From Lichenibacterium dinghuense (GTDB lineage Bacteria > Pseudomonadota > Alphaproteobacteria > Rhizobiales > Beijerinckiaceae), in the NCBI RefSeq assembly GCF_021730615.1, contig NZ_JAJLMN010000001.1:3855501-3919500 (forward strand): a stretch of 64,000 nucleotides of DNA. Direction: 5' to 3'. Both the position numbers and the translations under genes were made by a program. The notes under the pieces were generated by a model, which saw nothing but the letters and a program-made list of their open reading frames with translations, did no database searches and had not been told where the DNA came from. Position 1 is the stretch's first letter; each line of letters begins with the position of its first letter. This document shows positions 35,772-45,005 of the stretch, in pieces.

Positions 35772-37064
35772 TCACGGCTCCACGGGCTCCGGCGCGGGCT
35801 CGTCGGTCGGCGTGAGGAAGCCCGCGTGGAGCACCGGGCCGATGCCGCCGTATTCGGCCAGCATCTCGCGGTAGTCGGCCGCGACCGGGTTGGGCTTGCG
35901 GTCGAGGTCGTAGAGGCCGCAGTTCACCACGCGGTCGTTCTTCTCGCGCAGCTCCGTGTCCCAGTCGATCTGGTCCACCAGCGAGTACCAGGTGAAGCCC
36001 AGCACCGGGATGCCGTCGCCGCGCAGCCGCAGCACGTTGATCCACTGCTTCCACAGCCAGCCCGGCGCCGCCTCCTTGTCGAAGACGTTGGTCTCCGTAT
36101 GCATCAGCGGCTTGCGGTAGCGGCGGTAGTACTGGCGCGCGAGCTGGTACCAGCCGAGGACGTCCTCGGCCGGGATCGTCGTGCCGTCCGGCTTCAGCAT
36201 GCGCTCGTTGCGGCCGTAATAGTCGAGGCCGAGCACCTGGTAACCCGGGGCGTCGAAGTCCATGAACCAGTCGAACTCGGCCTTCGTCATGCCGTTCGCC
36301 AGGAGAAAATCGTAGATCTCGGCGTCCGGCGGGCGGCCGTAGAGCAGGTCGAGCGAGATGAAGCGGTTGTAGTTGGCGATGCGGTTCTCGCGGCTGGGGA
36401 TGGCCTTCAGCTCGTGGAAGTATTCGGCGCTCTCGCTCTGGATCAGCAGCGCGTCCGGCCGGTGGCGCAGGATCGCGCGGCCGGCCAGCAGGCTCGCGGC
36501 GACGAGGTGCTTGATGGCGGTGACGAAGGCGCGGTCGCTCTTCAGCTGCTCGTTCCAGAACCCGTCCTTGGCGCTGACGCGCGCCGCCACGTAGATCTCG
36601 TTGACCGGCGTCCAGTGCTTGACCCACGGGTAGCGCCGGGCCACCGCCTCGGCGTATTCGGCGAAATGCGCCGGCAGGTCCGGGTTCTGGAAGTTGCCGA
36701 GCCAGTCCGGCACGCCGAAGTGCAGGAGGTCGAGGATCGGCACGATCCCGCGCGCCCGCATCCCCTCCATCACCTCGTCGGCGAAGCTCCAGTCGTAGCG
36801 GCCGGGGCCGAGGTGGGTGCGGTGGTAGGGCAGGCCGTAGCGCAGGAAGCGCAGGCCCATGCCCTTCACGAGGTCGAGGTCCTCGGCCCAGCGCGCGTAG
36901 TGGCCGCATTCCTCGAGGAGGTCGCGCCGCATGCGGCCGTGGTCGACCGTCGGGTAGGAGCATTCGATGCCGGTGGCGAACATGAAGGCGCCCTCGCGCG
37001 CCGCCATCTCGTCGGGCCGCCCGCCGCCCTTGAGGCCGTCGAGCGTGTTGAGGAAGCTGCGCAT
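35772..37064 (-). CDS. Glycoside hydrolase family 1-like protein
   Basis: A 430-residue TIM-barrel protein. The acid/base region reads TPVNEIYVAA and the nucleophile region HTETN, equivalent to the TxNEP and TENG motifs of family 1 beta-glycosidases. The FRYGLPYHRTHLGPGRYDWSF stretch also fits. It differs from classical enzymes in replacing the Pro after NE and the Gly of TENG, so activity or specificity may be altered. It has no signal peptide. It starts five bases after the GMC oxidoreductase gene and is the last of a three-gene operon. Confidence 0.85.
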   Translation of the reverse strand: MRSFLNTLDGLKGGGRPDEMAAREGAFMFATGIECSYPTVDHGRMRRDLLEECGHYARWAEDLDLVKGMGLRFLRYGLPYHRTHLGPGRYDWSFADEVMEGMRARGIVPILDLLHFGVPDWLGNFQNPDLPAHFAEYAEAVARRYPWVKHWTPVNEIYVAARVSAKDGFWNEQLKSDRAFVTAIKHLVAASLLAGRAILRHRPDALLIQSESAEYFHELKAIPSRENRIANYNRFISLDLLYGRPPDAEIYDFLLANGMTKAEFDWFMDFDAPGYQVLGLDYYGRNERMLKPDGTTIPAEDVLGWYQLARQYYRRYRKPLMHTETNVFDKEAAPGWLWKQWINVLRLRGDGIPVLGFTWYSLVDQIDWDTELREKNDRVVNCGLYDLDRKPNPVAADYREMLAEYGGIGPVLHAGFLTPTDEPAPEPVEP

Positions 37065-37069
37065 CGTGG

Positions 37070-38617
37070 TCAGGCTCCGCGCGCCAGGAAGCGGTCGGCC
37101 GTGCGCAGCGCCAGCGCCATGATGGTCAGCGCCGGGTTGGCGCCGAGCGCGCTCGGGAAGGTGGAGTTGTCGGAGACGAACAGGTTGGGCACGTCGTGGG
37201 CGCGCCCGTCCGGGTCGACCACCGAGCTGTCCGGGTCGGAGCCCATCCGGGCCGTGCCGATGATGTGGGCGTTGCGCGGGAAGGACCAGATGTCGCGCGC
37301 GCCGGCCGCCGCCCAGATGCGCTGCATGAGCTTGTCGGCATGGTCCGTCATGCGGCGCTCGTTCTCGCCCATGGTGAAATGCACGCGCGGCTTCGGCAGG
37401 CCGCGGGCGTCGAGCTCGTCGGACAGTTCCACGAAGTTGTGCGCGTAGGGCAGGCAGTCGCCGAGGATGTTGATGCCGGCGGTGTTGTTGTAGCCGCGCA
37501 TGTGGGCGCGGAGCTGCTTGCCCCAGAGCCTGCGCCCGCGCGCCACCTGCGACGCGTAGGTGACCGGCATGACGCCGATCGACTGCAGGAGGTAGCCGCC
37601 CGCGAAGTCGGCGTCGGCCGGCCGGTGCGTGTCCTCCGAGATGAGGCCGCCCGGGATGCCCTTGAAGGGCCGCACGAACTCGTCGAACTGGCCCCAAACC
37701 TGGATGCCGGTGTGGGCCATGAAGTTGCGGCCGACCTGGCCGCTGCCGTTGGCGAGGCCGTTCAGCAGCAGGATGCGCGGCGTCTCGATGGCGCCGGCGC
37801 ACAGGAACACGTTGCGGCAGCGCTGTCGCTCGTCGCCGCGCGGCGTGCGGTACACCACGGCGGTGATGCGGCCGTCCGGCGCGCGCTCGAAGCCCGTGAC
37901 GTAGGCTTCGGGGCGGATCTCGGCGCCGGCCGCGGCCGCCATCGGCAGCCAGGTGACGTCGGCCGAGCCCTTGGCGCCGGTGGCGCAGCCCGCCTGGCAG
38001 AAGCCGCAGTTGTGGCAGGCCGGGCGGAAGCGCGTGCCGTCCGTCGCGTAGGAGCCGGACAGCGCCGCGTTGGCGGCCGGCGAGGTGCGGATGCCGAGCT
38101 TGTCGCAGCCGCGCTGCATCAGCTGCGCGGCGCCGTTGAGCGGCAGCGGCTTCAACGGATAGGGCGTGCGGGCCGGCCCCCACGGGTAGGGCGAGGGGCC
38201 GGACACGCCGATCGTCGCCTCGACCTCGTCGTAGTAGGGCTCCAGCGCCTCGTAGGGGAAGGGCCAGTCCTCGGCGACGCCGAAGTCGGTCTTCAGGCGC
38301 AGGTCGGCCGGCTGCGCCCGCACCATGTAGGCGGTGTAGTGCAGCGTCGAGCCGCCGATGCCCGTGCCGGAGTTGTTGCGCCCGAAGGCGACCGGGTCCT
38401 CGCCGGCGCTGAGGCGCTCGTCGTTCCAGAACAGGAAGCCCTGCGCCTCCTCGTCGCGCGCGAAGTCGCGGACGGGATCGAGCGCCTTGCCGGCCTCGAG
38501 GGCCACGACGGAGAGGCCGGCGGCGGCGAGGCGCGCCAGCAGCGGCGCGCCGCCGGCGCCGGTGCCGACCACGACCGCGTCGACCTCGTCGGAGGTCGCG
38601 AAGGGGGAGCGGCTCAC
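37070..38617 (-). CDS. GMC family oxidoreductase (FAD-dependent sugar/alcohol dehydrogenase)
   Basis: A 515-residue flavoprotein. The FAD dinucleotide motif is VVVGTGAGGAPLLARLA near residues 11-27; GGSTLHYTAYMVR, a CHNCGFCQAGC cluster-like Cys patch, CAGAIETPRILLLNG, the catalytic His in RNAHIIGTARMG and the C-terminal DNSTFPSALGANPALTIMAL follow. This layout is that of gluconate 2-dehydrogenase-like flavoproteins. The GTG start overlaps the stop of the subunit-3-like gene (GTGA), so the two are made together. It likely oxidises a sugar or polyol and passes electrons to the respiratory chain. Confidence 0.92.
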   Translation of the reverse strand: MSRSPFATSDEVDAVVVGTGAGGAPLLARLAAAGLSVVALEAGKALDPVRDFARDEEAQGFLFWNDERLSAGEDPVAFGRNNSGTGIGGSTLHYTAYMVRAQPADLRLKTDFGVAEDWPFPYEALEPYYDEVEATIGVSGPSPYPWGPARTPYPLKPLPLNGAAQLMQRGCDKLGIRTSPAANAALSGSYATDGTRFRPACHNCGFCQAGCATGAKGSADVTWLPMAAAAGAEIRPEAYVTGFERAPDGRITAVVYRTPRGDERQRCRNVFLCAGAIETPRILLLNGLANGSGQVGRNFMAHTGIQVWGQFDEFVRPFKGIPGGLISEDTHRPADADFAGGYLLQSIGVMPVTYASQVARGRRLWGKQLRAHMRGYNNTAGINILGDCLPYAHNFVELSDELDARGLPKPRVHFTMGENERRMTDHADKLMQRIWAAAGARDIWSFPRNAHIIGTARMGSDPDSSVVDPDGRAHDVPNLFVSDNSTFPSALGANPALTIMALALRTADRFLARGA

Positions 38618-39282
38618 CGCGGGCCTCCCACGGGCTCGGGCTCGCGCGGCTCGCGCTGATCGAGCTCGATCTTCTGCCAGCCGCGGGCGTCGGCGTAGCC
38701 CGCGTAGCCGATCTCCTCCTGGGCGAGCGGGTGGGCGTAGTAGCTCTCGGTGGCGGCGGCGAGCAGGTCCTCGAAGAAGCGCTTCGCCGGCAGGTCCGCC
38801 CAGGCCGCGCCCGGGGGATCGCCGGCCTCGACGGCACCGATCACGCGGTCCCGCTCGTCCGGGCCGAGGTCGAGGAAGCCGCGGCCCGTCAGGGCGCGCG
38901 CCGTCTCGTCGAAGCCGGCGAGGCCGCGCTTCATCGCGGCGCCGTCGTCCGGCAGCGCGTCGTAGCGCCAGCCGTCCGTCTCGCCGGAGGCGAGCCGCGC
39001 GTCGACGGCGCCCGGCACGTCGATGCGGCGGTCGTCGCCGTCCTGGTCGAGCAGGCGGTCGCAGACGGCGCCGAGCAGGGCGAACTCGGCCGGGCTGAGG
39101 AAGCGCGGCTCCGTCACGGCGGGCTTGGCCATGCGGGCCGTCAGGGCGGCGCGGGTCGGCGCCGTGACGAAGGGCGTGCCGATCAGCCCCGCGAAGGTGC
39201 CCTCGGGGTAGCGGTGGTCGCGCAGCCCCGCGGTCGCGTCGCCCTCGGGCCGCGACGGCGCCGCCGATGTGTCTTTGTCCAT
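38614..39282 (-). CDS. Gluconate 2-dehydrogenase subunit 3 family protein
   Basis: A 222-residue protein with the subunit-3 pattern: FLSPAEFALLGAVCDRLLDQD, DVPGAVDARLA, GRGFLDLGPDERDRVI and KRFFEDLLAAATESYYAHP. In related three-subunit dehydrogenases this small subunit is needed for export or assembly of the flavoprotein. No Tat signal (SRRxFLK) is visible at the N-terminus, unlike many relatives. The cytochrome c subunit gene is not present here; a GH1 gene takes its place in the operon. Confidence 0.88.
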   Translation of the reverse strand: MDKDTSAAPSRPEGDATAGLRDHRYPEGTFAGLIGTPFVTAPTRAALTARMAKPAVTEPRFLSPAEFALLGAVCDRLLDQDGDDRRIDVPGAVDARLASGETDGWRYDALPDDGAAMKRGLAGFDETARALTGRGFLDLGPDERDRVIGAVEAGDPPGAAWADLPAKRFFEDLLAAATESYYAHPLAQEEIGYAGYADARGWQKIELDQREPREPEPVGGPR

Positions 39283-39610
39283 GAAGGTCCGATCCGGGTC
39301 CCGTCAAACCATGTTGCAGTGCGGTGCACGATGGCCGAGATGGGGCTCCGGTCGCGATCGTCGAGCGTGATACAGGGCCGCAGCTTCACATTTGTTGTGG
39401 ACGCCGCCGATCCGGACCCCGGACCCGCCACGGCAACGCGTATCCCGGGATGCGGGTGCGACTGGGCAGGGCCGGTCCACGTCGTAGGTCCTGGTCCGAG
39501 CGGCGCCGAAGGGCTGGAACACGGCGCCGCCACGCTGTTGACGAAACCGGCCCTGTCGGCACAGTGCCGGGCACGCGCCGGCTCGCCGGCCTCACGCTCG
39601 GACAGGTCTC
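39283..39610. other. Divergent promoter region between dehydrogenase operon and gshB
   Basis: No gene or clear repeat is supported. The region has to hold the promoters of both divergent transcription units. A short inverted repeat-like TGCAGTGCGGTGCA occurs near 39313-39328; nothing else stands out. Confidence 0.4.
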
Positions 39611-40558
39611 ATGGGTCTCACCGTCGCGGTCCAGATGGACCCCATCGACCGCATCAACATCGCGGGCGACTCCACCTTCGCCCTGCTGCTCGCCGCGCAG
39701 GCCCGCGGGCATTCGCTGCTGTTCTACACGCCCGAGAAGCTGTCGCAGCGCGCGGGGAGCGTGTTCGCGCCGATGCAGCCGCTGGAGGTGCGCGACCAGG
39801 TCGGCGACCACTTCACGCTGGGCGAGCCGCGGCACACGGACCTCGCCGAGGTCGACGTGGTGCTGCTGCGGCAGGACCCGCCCTTCGACCTCGCCTACAT
39901 CACCTCGACGCACCTCCTGGAGCGCGTCCACCCGAAGACGCTGGTGGTCAACGACCCTGCGGGCGTGCGCAACGCGCCCGAGAAGCTGTTCGTGCTCGAC
40001 TATCCCGAGCTGATGCCGCCGACGCTGGTGTCGCGCGACCGCGCCGCGATCGAGGCCTTCCGGGCCGAGCACGGCGACATCGTGATGAAGCCGCTCTACG
40101 GCAACGGCGGCGCTTCGGTGTTCAAGGTGGCGGTGCGCGATCCCAACTTCGGCTCGCTGTTCGACCTGTTCTCCGCCACCTTCCGCGAGCCCTGGATGTG
40201 CCAGCGCTTCCTGCCCAACATCACCAAGGGCGACAAGCGCATCATCCTGGTCGACGGCGATGCGATGGGCGCGGTGAACCGCGTGCCGGCCGCCGACGAC
40301 ATCCGCGCCAACATGGTGCGCGGCGGCGCGGCGGGCGCAACCGACCTGTCGGCGCGCGAACGCGAGATCTGCGCGACCATCGCGCCGGAGCTGAAGCGGC
40401 GCGGCCTCCTGTTCACCGGCATCGACGTGATCGACGGCCACCTCACCGAGATCAACGTCACCTCGCCGACGGGGCTGCGGGCGATCAAGCGGCTCGGCGG
40501 GCCGGACCTGTCGGAGGCGATCTGGGACGCGATCGAGGGGAAGATGGGGCGGGGGTGA
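39611..40558 (+). CDS. gshB: Glutathione synthase
   Basis: A 315-residue ATP-grasp enzyme of normal length. [65 protein letters not shown] and the C-terminal [20 protein letters not shown] are all family hallmarks. It joins gamma-glutamylcysteine and glycine to make glutathione in the cytoplasm. It is monocistronic here. A YghU-type glutathione transferase gene lies about 7.5 kb downstream. Confidence 0.97.
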   Translation: MGLTVAVQMDPIDRINIAGDSTFALLLAAQARGHSLLFYTPEKLSQRAGSVFAPMQPLEVRDQVGDHFTLGEPRHTDLAEVDVVLLRQDPPFDLAYITSTHLLERVHPKTLVVNDPAGVRNAPEKLFVLDYPELMPPTLVSRDRAAIEAFRAEHGDIVMKPLYGNGGASVFKVAVRDPNFGSLFDLFSATFREPWMCQRFLPNITKGDKRIILVDGDAMGAVNRVPAADDIRANMVRGGAAGATDLSAREREICATIAPELKRRGLLFTGIDVIDGHLTEINVTSPTGLRAIKRLGGPDLSEAIWDAIEGKMGRG

Positions 40559-40763
40559 CGGCACCTCCTCCCGCCGGACTCGCGGTCCCGGACCGGGCCG
40601 GTTCGCCCGTCATCATGGGTCCAGACGACAGCCGAGAGGGCGGCGGTCGGCCACACCCGCGTAACTGCCGCGGCGAACCGGCGATGTGACGGCCGCCTGC
40701 AACCGTTGACCCGCATCGCGGGCTTGATAGGCTCGCCCTGCGATCGCGGAGCGGGATGGTCTC

Positions 40764-40991
40764 GTGACACCGGAGGAGCGGCTCGACGCCAAGGTCGCCA
40801 ACGAAAAGGCGGAGATCCTCGCGACGCTCGTCAACGGCGTGGCGGGAGGCACGGTCCTCGGTGGGATCATCACCCCGATCGTCGTCACGAAGCAACTGGA
40901 TCTGTGGTGGGGTGGTGTCTCGATCGGCGGTGCAGTCCTGCTGCACCTGATCGCGCGGCTGATCCTCCACGATCTGCAGCTGGAGGAGTGA
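40764..40991 (+). CDS. Small membrane protein of unknown function (first of a pair)
   Basis: A 75-residue protein starting with GTG at 40764. A charged N-terminal helix (MTPEERLDAKVANEKAEI) is followed by two hydrophobic spans (about residues 22-42 and 48-68). It ends in GGAGGAGTGA, which also supplies the ribosome site of the next gene four bases later, so the two are translationally coupled. No family is recognised. Confidence 0.6.
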   Translation: MTPEERLDAKVANEKAEILATLVNGVAGGTVLGGIITPIVVTKQLDLWWGGVSIGGAVLLHLIARLILHDLQLEE

Positions 40992-40995
40992 CGCC

Positions 40996-41226
40996 GTGGA
41001 TCCCATGCTCGCCCTCGCCCTCCCCATCGGGGCCGTCGCTTTCGGCCTGATGGGCCTCGTGATCAACAAGCTTTCCATCAGACGGTTCGAGCTGAAGTAC
41101 CCGAACCTGACCCGCCAGGGCATGCGGGCCATCGAACGTGAGAGGGCGCTGAGGAGGCTACCTTCGATGCCGGCTCCGCTGGGGGCGTGGACTGCGAGGA
41201 AACCCACTCAGGAGGAGATCGATTGA
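40996..41226 (+). CDS. Small membrane protein, possibly truncated by an in-frame TGA
   Basis: A 76-residue protein starting with GTG and coupled to the preceding gene. One hydrophobic segment (LALALPIGAVAFGLMGLVI) is followed by a basic cytoplasmic tail. After the TGA at 41224-41226 the same frame stays open for 24 more codons and reads as charged helix (AYAEAEHRYELKRAERLRED...), ending at a second TGA at 41299-41301. The first TGA may be a CGA-to-TGA nonsense change in a 101-residue ancestor. Confidence 0.55.
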   Translation: MDPMLALALPIGAVAFGLMGLVINKLSIRRFELKYPNLTRQGMRAIERERALRRLPSMPAPLGAWTARKPTQEEID

Positions 41227-41546
41227 GCCTATGCGGAGGCCGAACATCGCTACGAGCTGAAAAGGGCGGAGCGGTTGCGCGAGGATCAGAACGCGGCCTG
41301 ATCTCGTCGAACTCTTCGAGGGCTGCCTCGACCTCGCGCCGTCGAGCGCTCGACCCGGATGCATGATGTCGGGCGCGGGAGGAACGACGACTTCGCCGCC
41401 GAGATCGACGCACGTGGAGTCGGGGGACGGCCTGGGTTCGATGCATCGCCGGTGAAACTTCCGGGACATCGCGCCTCCATCCTCCCTCCACAGTCGCGTG
41501 CGACCGCTGCGGCGGGCGGCAGTTGGCCGCGAGCGAGGTTCCGGTC

Positions 41547-42278
41547 ATGGCTGCGGCGCGCGATCCCCTGGTCCTGATCGTCGAGGACGATCAGGACATC
41601 AGCGCGCTGGTGGCCCGCTACCTCGGCGACAACGGCTTCGAGGCCGAGGTGGCGCGCGACGGGACGGCCATGGACGCCCGCATGGCGGTGCGCCGGCCCG
41701 ACCTCGTCATCCTCGACATCAACCTGCCGGGCGAGGACGGGTTGTCGCTCTGCCTGCGCCTGCGCAACGCCGGCGGGCCGCCCGTCATCATGGTGACGGC
41801 GAAGGGCGAGGACCTGGACCGCATCCTCGGCCTGGAGATGGGCGCCGACGACTACCTGCCAAAGCCCTTCAACCCGCGCGAGCTCCTGGCCCGCATCCGC
41901 GCCGTGCTGCGCCGGCACAACGCCGGGGCCGAGGCGCCCGCGACCGCCGGCGCGGCGCGGATCATGCGCTTCGCCGGCTGGACGGTGGACCGCGGCGCCC
42001 GCCGCCTCACCGACCCCGACGGCGCCCGCGTGGCGCTGACCAGCGCCGAGTTCGACCTCCTGTCCACCTTCTGCGACCACCCCGGCCGCGTGCTGTCGCG
42101 CGAGCGGCTGCTCGACCTGACGCAGGGGCCGGGCAGCCTGTCGCAGGACCGCAGCGTCGACATCGTGGTGAGCCGCCTGCGGCTGAAGATCGAGAAGAAC
42201 CCCCGCGAGCCCGACTTCGTGCAGACGGTGCGCTCCTCCGGCTACATCTTCTCGCCCAGCGTCGAGGCCGAGGCGTGA
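41547..42278 (+). CDS. OmpR family response regulator
   Basis: A 243-residue regulator. The receiver domain has the acidic pair in VEDDQD, phospho-acceptor Asp57 in VILDINLPGEDG, Thr in MVTAKG and Lys in YLPKPF. The C-terminal winged helix (about 140-235) includes LTSAEFDLLSTFCDHPGRVLSRERLL and RSVDIVVSRLRLKIE. ATG 41547 is preferred to an upstream TTG. It overlaps the kinase gene by four bases (GTGA) and forms a two-component system with it; the stimulus is unknown. Confidence 0.95.
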   Translation: MAAARDPLVLIVEDDQDISALVARYLGDNGFEAEVARDGTAMDARMAVRRPDLVILDINLPGEDGLSLCLRLRNAGGPPVIMVTAKGEDLDRILGLEMGADDYLPKPFNPRELLARIRAVLRRHNAGAEAPATAGAARIMRFAGWTVDRGARRLTDPDGARVALTSAEFDLLSTFCDHPGRVLSRERLLDLTQGPGSLSQDRSVDIVVSRLRLKIEKNPREPDFVQTVRSSGYIFSPSVEAEA

Positions 42279-43507
42279 GGCTGCGGAGGCTGCTGCCGGG
42301 CCGGATCGCCACGCAGCTGATCCTGCTCGTGGCCGTGTCGGCGGTGATCTTCCACCTCTGCATGAGCGGGGCGTTCCTGCTCAACCGCGCCGGCTGGTTC
42401 CGCCCGCTCCACCCCGGCACGATCACGCGGCTCGACCACGCGGCCGAGATCGTCGGGGCGGCCCCGCCGGCCGACCGCGAGGCCGTGCTGCGCGCCGTGG
42501 CGCTGGCCGACCCTGAACTCGTCCTGCGGCTGGAGCCCGCTGGGGCGCCCGTCCCGCGGGGGCGCCAGTCGCTCGTGCTGGCCGACGGCACGGCCATCAG
42601 CGCCGCCACGGGCGCGTCGCGCCGCCGCGGGCCGGACCCGGCGCTGATCGCCTTCGCGACGCTGACCTTCGTGGCGCTGTCGACCACGCTCTTCGTGGTC
42701 TGGGCGGTGCGCGGCGTGACGGCGCCGCTGCGCCGCGTGTCCGACGCCGTGGAGGGCTTCGCGCGCGACGCCGCCTCGCTGCGCGCCCCCCAGCCGCTGC
42801 CCGAGGAGGGCCCGGCCGAGATCGCCGCCCTGGCGCAGGGCTTCAACAGCATGCAGGGGCGCATCGCGCGCATGATGCGCGAGCGCACCGGCATGCTGGC
42901 CGCCGTCAGCCACGACCTGCGCACGCCCATCACCCGGCTGCGGCTGCGCGCGGAATTCGTCGACGACGCGCCGCTGCGCGAGCTGATGCTGCGCGACCTC
43001 GGCCAGATGGACGCGATGGTGCATTCGGCCCTGTCCTTCATCCGCGACGGACGGGTGGAGCGCGAGCCGACGCGGCTCGACCTCGCGAGCCTGCTGCGCA
43101 CCGTCTGCGACGAGGCGGCCGACATGGGCCACCGCGCCCGCTACGGCGGGCCGGACCACCTCGTCATCTCGGGCCACGAGGACGAACTGCGCCGCGCGGT
43201 GGGCAATCTCGTCGACAACGCCGCGCGCGTGGAGGCCGAGGCCACGGTGGAGCTCGCGCGGGAGCCGGACGGCTCGGTCGCCGTGACGGTCACCGACGAC
43301 GGGCCGGGCATCCCGCCCGAACGCCTCGACGAGGTGATGCAGCCGTTCCGCCGCGGCACGGACGACGAGGCGCGGAGCGGCCCGTCCGGCTTCGGGCTCG
43401 GCCTGCCCATCGTGCAGGCCATCGTGCAGGCGCACGGCGGCACCCTCACGCTGAGCAACCGCGAGCCGCACGGGTTGCGCTGCCGCATCGCCCTGCCGGC
43501 GAGCTGA
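42275..43507 (+). CDS. Sensor histidine kinase
   Basis: A 410-residue membrane kinase. TM1 (about residues 13-35) and TM2 (about 128-150) enclose a short periplasmic part of about 90 residues. A HAMP domain follows (GVTAPLRRVSDAVEGFA), then the H-box AVSHDLRTPITRLR, N-box GNLVDNAAR, and G-boxes DDGPGIPPE and GFGLGLPIVQ. It starts with GTG at 42275 and is co-translated with the OmpR-type regulator. The layout is EnvZ-like, but the inducing signal is not evident. Confidence 0.95.
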   Translation: MRLRRLLPGRIATQLILLVAVSAVIFHLCMSGAFLLNRAGWFRPLHPGTITRLDHAAEIVGAAPPADREAVLRAVALADPELVLRLEPAGAPVPRGRQSLVLADGTAISAATGASRRRGPDPALIAFATLTFVALSTTLFVVWAVRGVTAPLRRVSDAVEGFARDAASLRAPQPLPEEGPAEIAALAQGFNSMQGRIARMMRERTGMLAAVSHDLRTPITRLRLRAEFVDDAPLRELMLRDLGQMDAMVHSALSFIRDGRVEREPTRLDLASLLRTVCDEAADMGHRARYGGPDHLVISGHEDELRRAVGNLVDNAARVEAEATVELAREPDGSVAVTVTDDGPGIPPERLDEVMQPFRRGTDDEARSGPSGFGLGLPIVQAIVQAHGGTLTLSNREPHGLRCRIALPAS

Positions 43508-43630
43508 GCCCATCCCCGCGGGCCGGCGGCTCCCGGCGCCCCGAGCCGTCAGACCCGCGAAACGCCCGCTCGCCAGGATGCGGCACTGCCGTTACGGCAA
43601 AGACCACGCCGACGCCCGGACCCGTCCCGA

Positions 43631-44776
43631 ATGCCATCCCAGCGCAAGCTGATCTCCGTCCTCGCCCTGTCGCTCTCGCTCGGCGCCTGCGCGCTGACCC
43701 CGCGCGAAGGCTTCACGGCCGCCGACCAAGCCGCGGCCGTCGTGCCGGGCTTCGGCCCCGTGCGCGCCTGGGGCGACGGGCCCGCGCGCGACCTCGCCCG
43801 CGCCGTGCTGGGGTCCGTGCCGGGCCGCGGCGACGTGAACGTCCTCGCCCTGTCGGGCGGCGGCGCCGGCGGCGCCTTCTCGGCCGGGCTACTCGACGGC
43901 TGGACGCGGCGCGGCACGCGCCCCGCCTTCGACGTCGTCACCGGTGTGTCGACCGGCGCGCTGATCGCGCCCTTCGCCTTCCTGGGCCCGGCCTACGACG
44001 CCACGGTCGCGAAGCTCTACACGGGCGACGGCGCGGGGGGCGTCGCCGAGCCCGCCAACCTCATCGCCATCGCGACCGGCGACGGGCTGCTCGACCCCGG
44101 CCCGCTCCGGCGCATGGTGGACAGCTACTGCACGCCGGAGTTCCTGGCGCAGATCGCGGCCGAGCACCGGCGCGGCCGGCGCCTGCTCGCCGTGTCCACC
44201 AACCTCGACGCCCAGCGCCCGGTGGTGTGGGACATGGGCGCCATCGCGTCGAGCCCGAACCCCAGGGCCGCGGCGCTGTTCCGCGACGTGCTGGTGGCCT
44301 CGGCCAGCGTGCCGGCCGTGTTCCCGCCCGTGATGATCGAGGCCGCGGCGGGGGACCGCGCGGTGCGCGAGATGCACGTCGACGGCGTCGCCACGGCGCA
44401 GATCTTCATCCGCCCGGACGCGGTCGCGGCCGCCGCCCCGCGCCGGCGCGTCCACGTCTGGGCGGTGGTCAACAACACGCTGCCGCCGGAGTTCAGCCTC
44501 ACCGCCAAGGGCACGCTGCCCATCGCCTACCGGTCGCTGTCGACCGTGTTCAAGGCGCAGACCGCGGCCGAGGTGACGGCGGCCTCGGAGACGGCGCACC
44601 GGCTGGGGCAGGACTTCGAGCTCGCCTACATCGACCGCGCCGTGCCGTTCGACCCGACGACGCCCTTCGGGGCGAGCTACATGGACCAGGCCTTCGCGAT
44701 CGGGGCGCGGGAGGGCCAGGACGGCAGCGCCTGGCACCGCGACCTCAAGGGGCTGGGCGAGCCGGCGAGGCCGTGA
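43631..44776 (+). CDS. Patatin-like phospholipase, lipoprotein
   Basis: A 381-residue protein. A lipoprotein signal ends in LGAC with Cys at residue 20. The patatin fold has the oxyanion loop GGGAGGAFSAG (about 77-87), nucleophile Ser107 in GVSTG and the catalytic Asp in the later DGV motif (MHVDGVAT). It would hydrolyse acyl chains from lipids on a periplasmic or outer-membrane face. It has no operon partner; a hairpin-forming repeat lies just after it. Confidence 0.9.
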   Translation: MPSQRKLISVLALSLSLGACALTPREGFTAADQAAAVVPGFGPVRAWGDGPARDLARAVLGSVPGRGDVNVLALSGGGAGGAFSAGLLDGWTRRGTRPAFDVVTGVSTGALIAPFAFLGPAYDATVAKLYTGDGAGGVAEPANLIAIATGDGLLDPGPLRRMVDSYCTPEFLAQIAAEHRRGRRLLAVSTNLDAQRPVVWDMGAIASSPNPRAAALFRDVLVASASVPAVFPPVMIEAAAGDRAVREMHVDGVATAQIFIRPDAVAAAAPRRRVHVWAVVNNTLPPEFSLTAKGTLPIAYRSLSTVFKAQTAAEVTAASETAHRLGQDFELAYIDRAVPFDPTTPFGASYMDQAFAIGAREGQDGSAWHRDLKGLGEPARP

Positions 44777-44829
44777 AGGGGAGGGCCGAAGCCCTCGGCG
44801 TCGGACCACACGGAGGCGACCTTTCGGTC

Positions 44830-44943
44830 GTCATCCCGGGCGTAGCGTAGAGGAGACCCGGGATCCAGTCGGTCCGACCGGGTGTGACCTGCCGAGGTGG
44901 CGCGCCGCCGCACCGCTGGATCCCGGCTCGAGGCCGGGACGAC
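44830..44943. repeat. Inverted repeat element (REP-like) after the patatin gene
   Basis: GTCATCCCGGGC...CCCGGGATCCAG (44830-44868) is answered in inverse by CTGGATCCCGG...GGCCGGGACGAC (44916-44943). Inner arms CCGGGATCCAG/CTGGATCCCGG match exactly and the outer GTC[A/G]TCCCGG arms differ by one base. The motif class (CATCCC...GGATCCAG) recurs at 52931-53086, so this is a dispersed intergenic repeat. Confidence 0.7.
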
Positions 44944-45005
44944 AGCCTCCGATGCGGCAGTCAGGGCCTCCGGAGATCCTCGGCGAGGCCGCGCCGAACG
45001 CCCCC

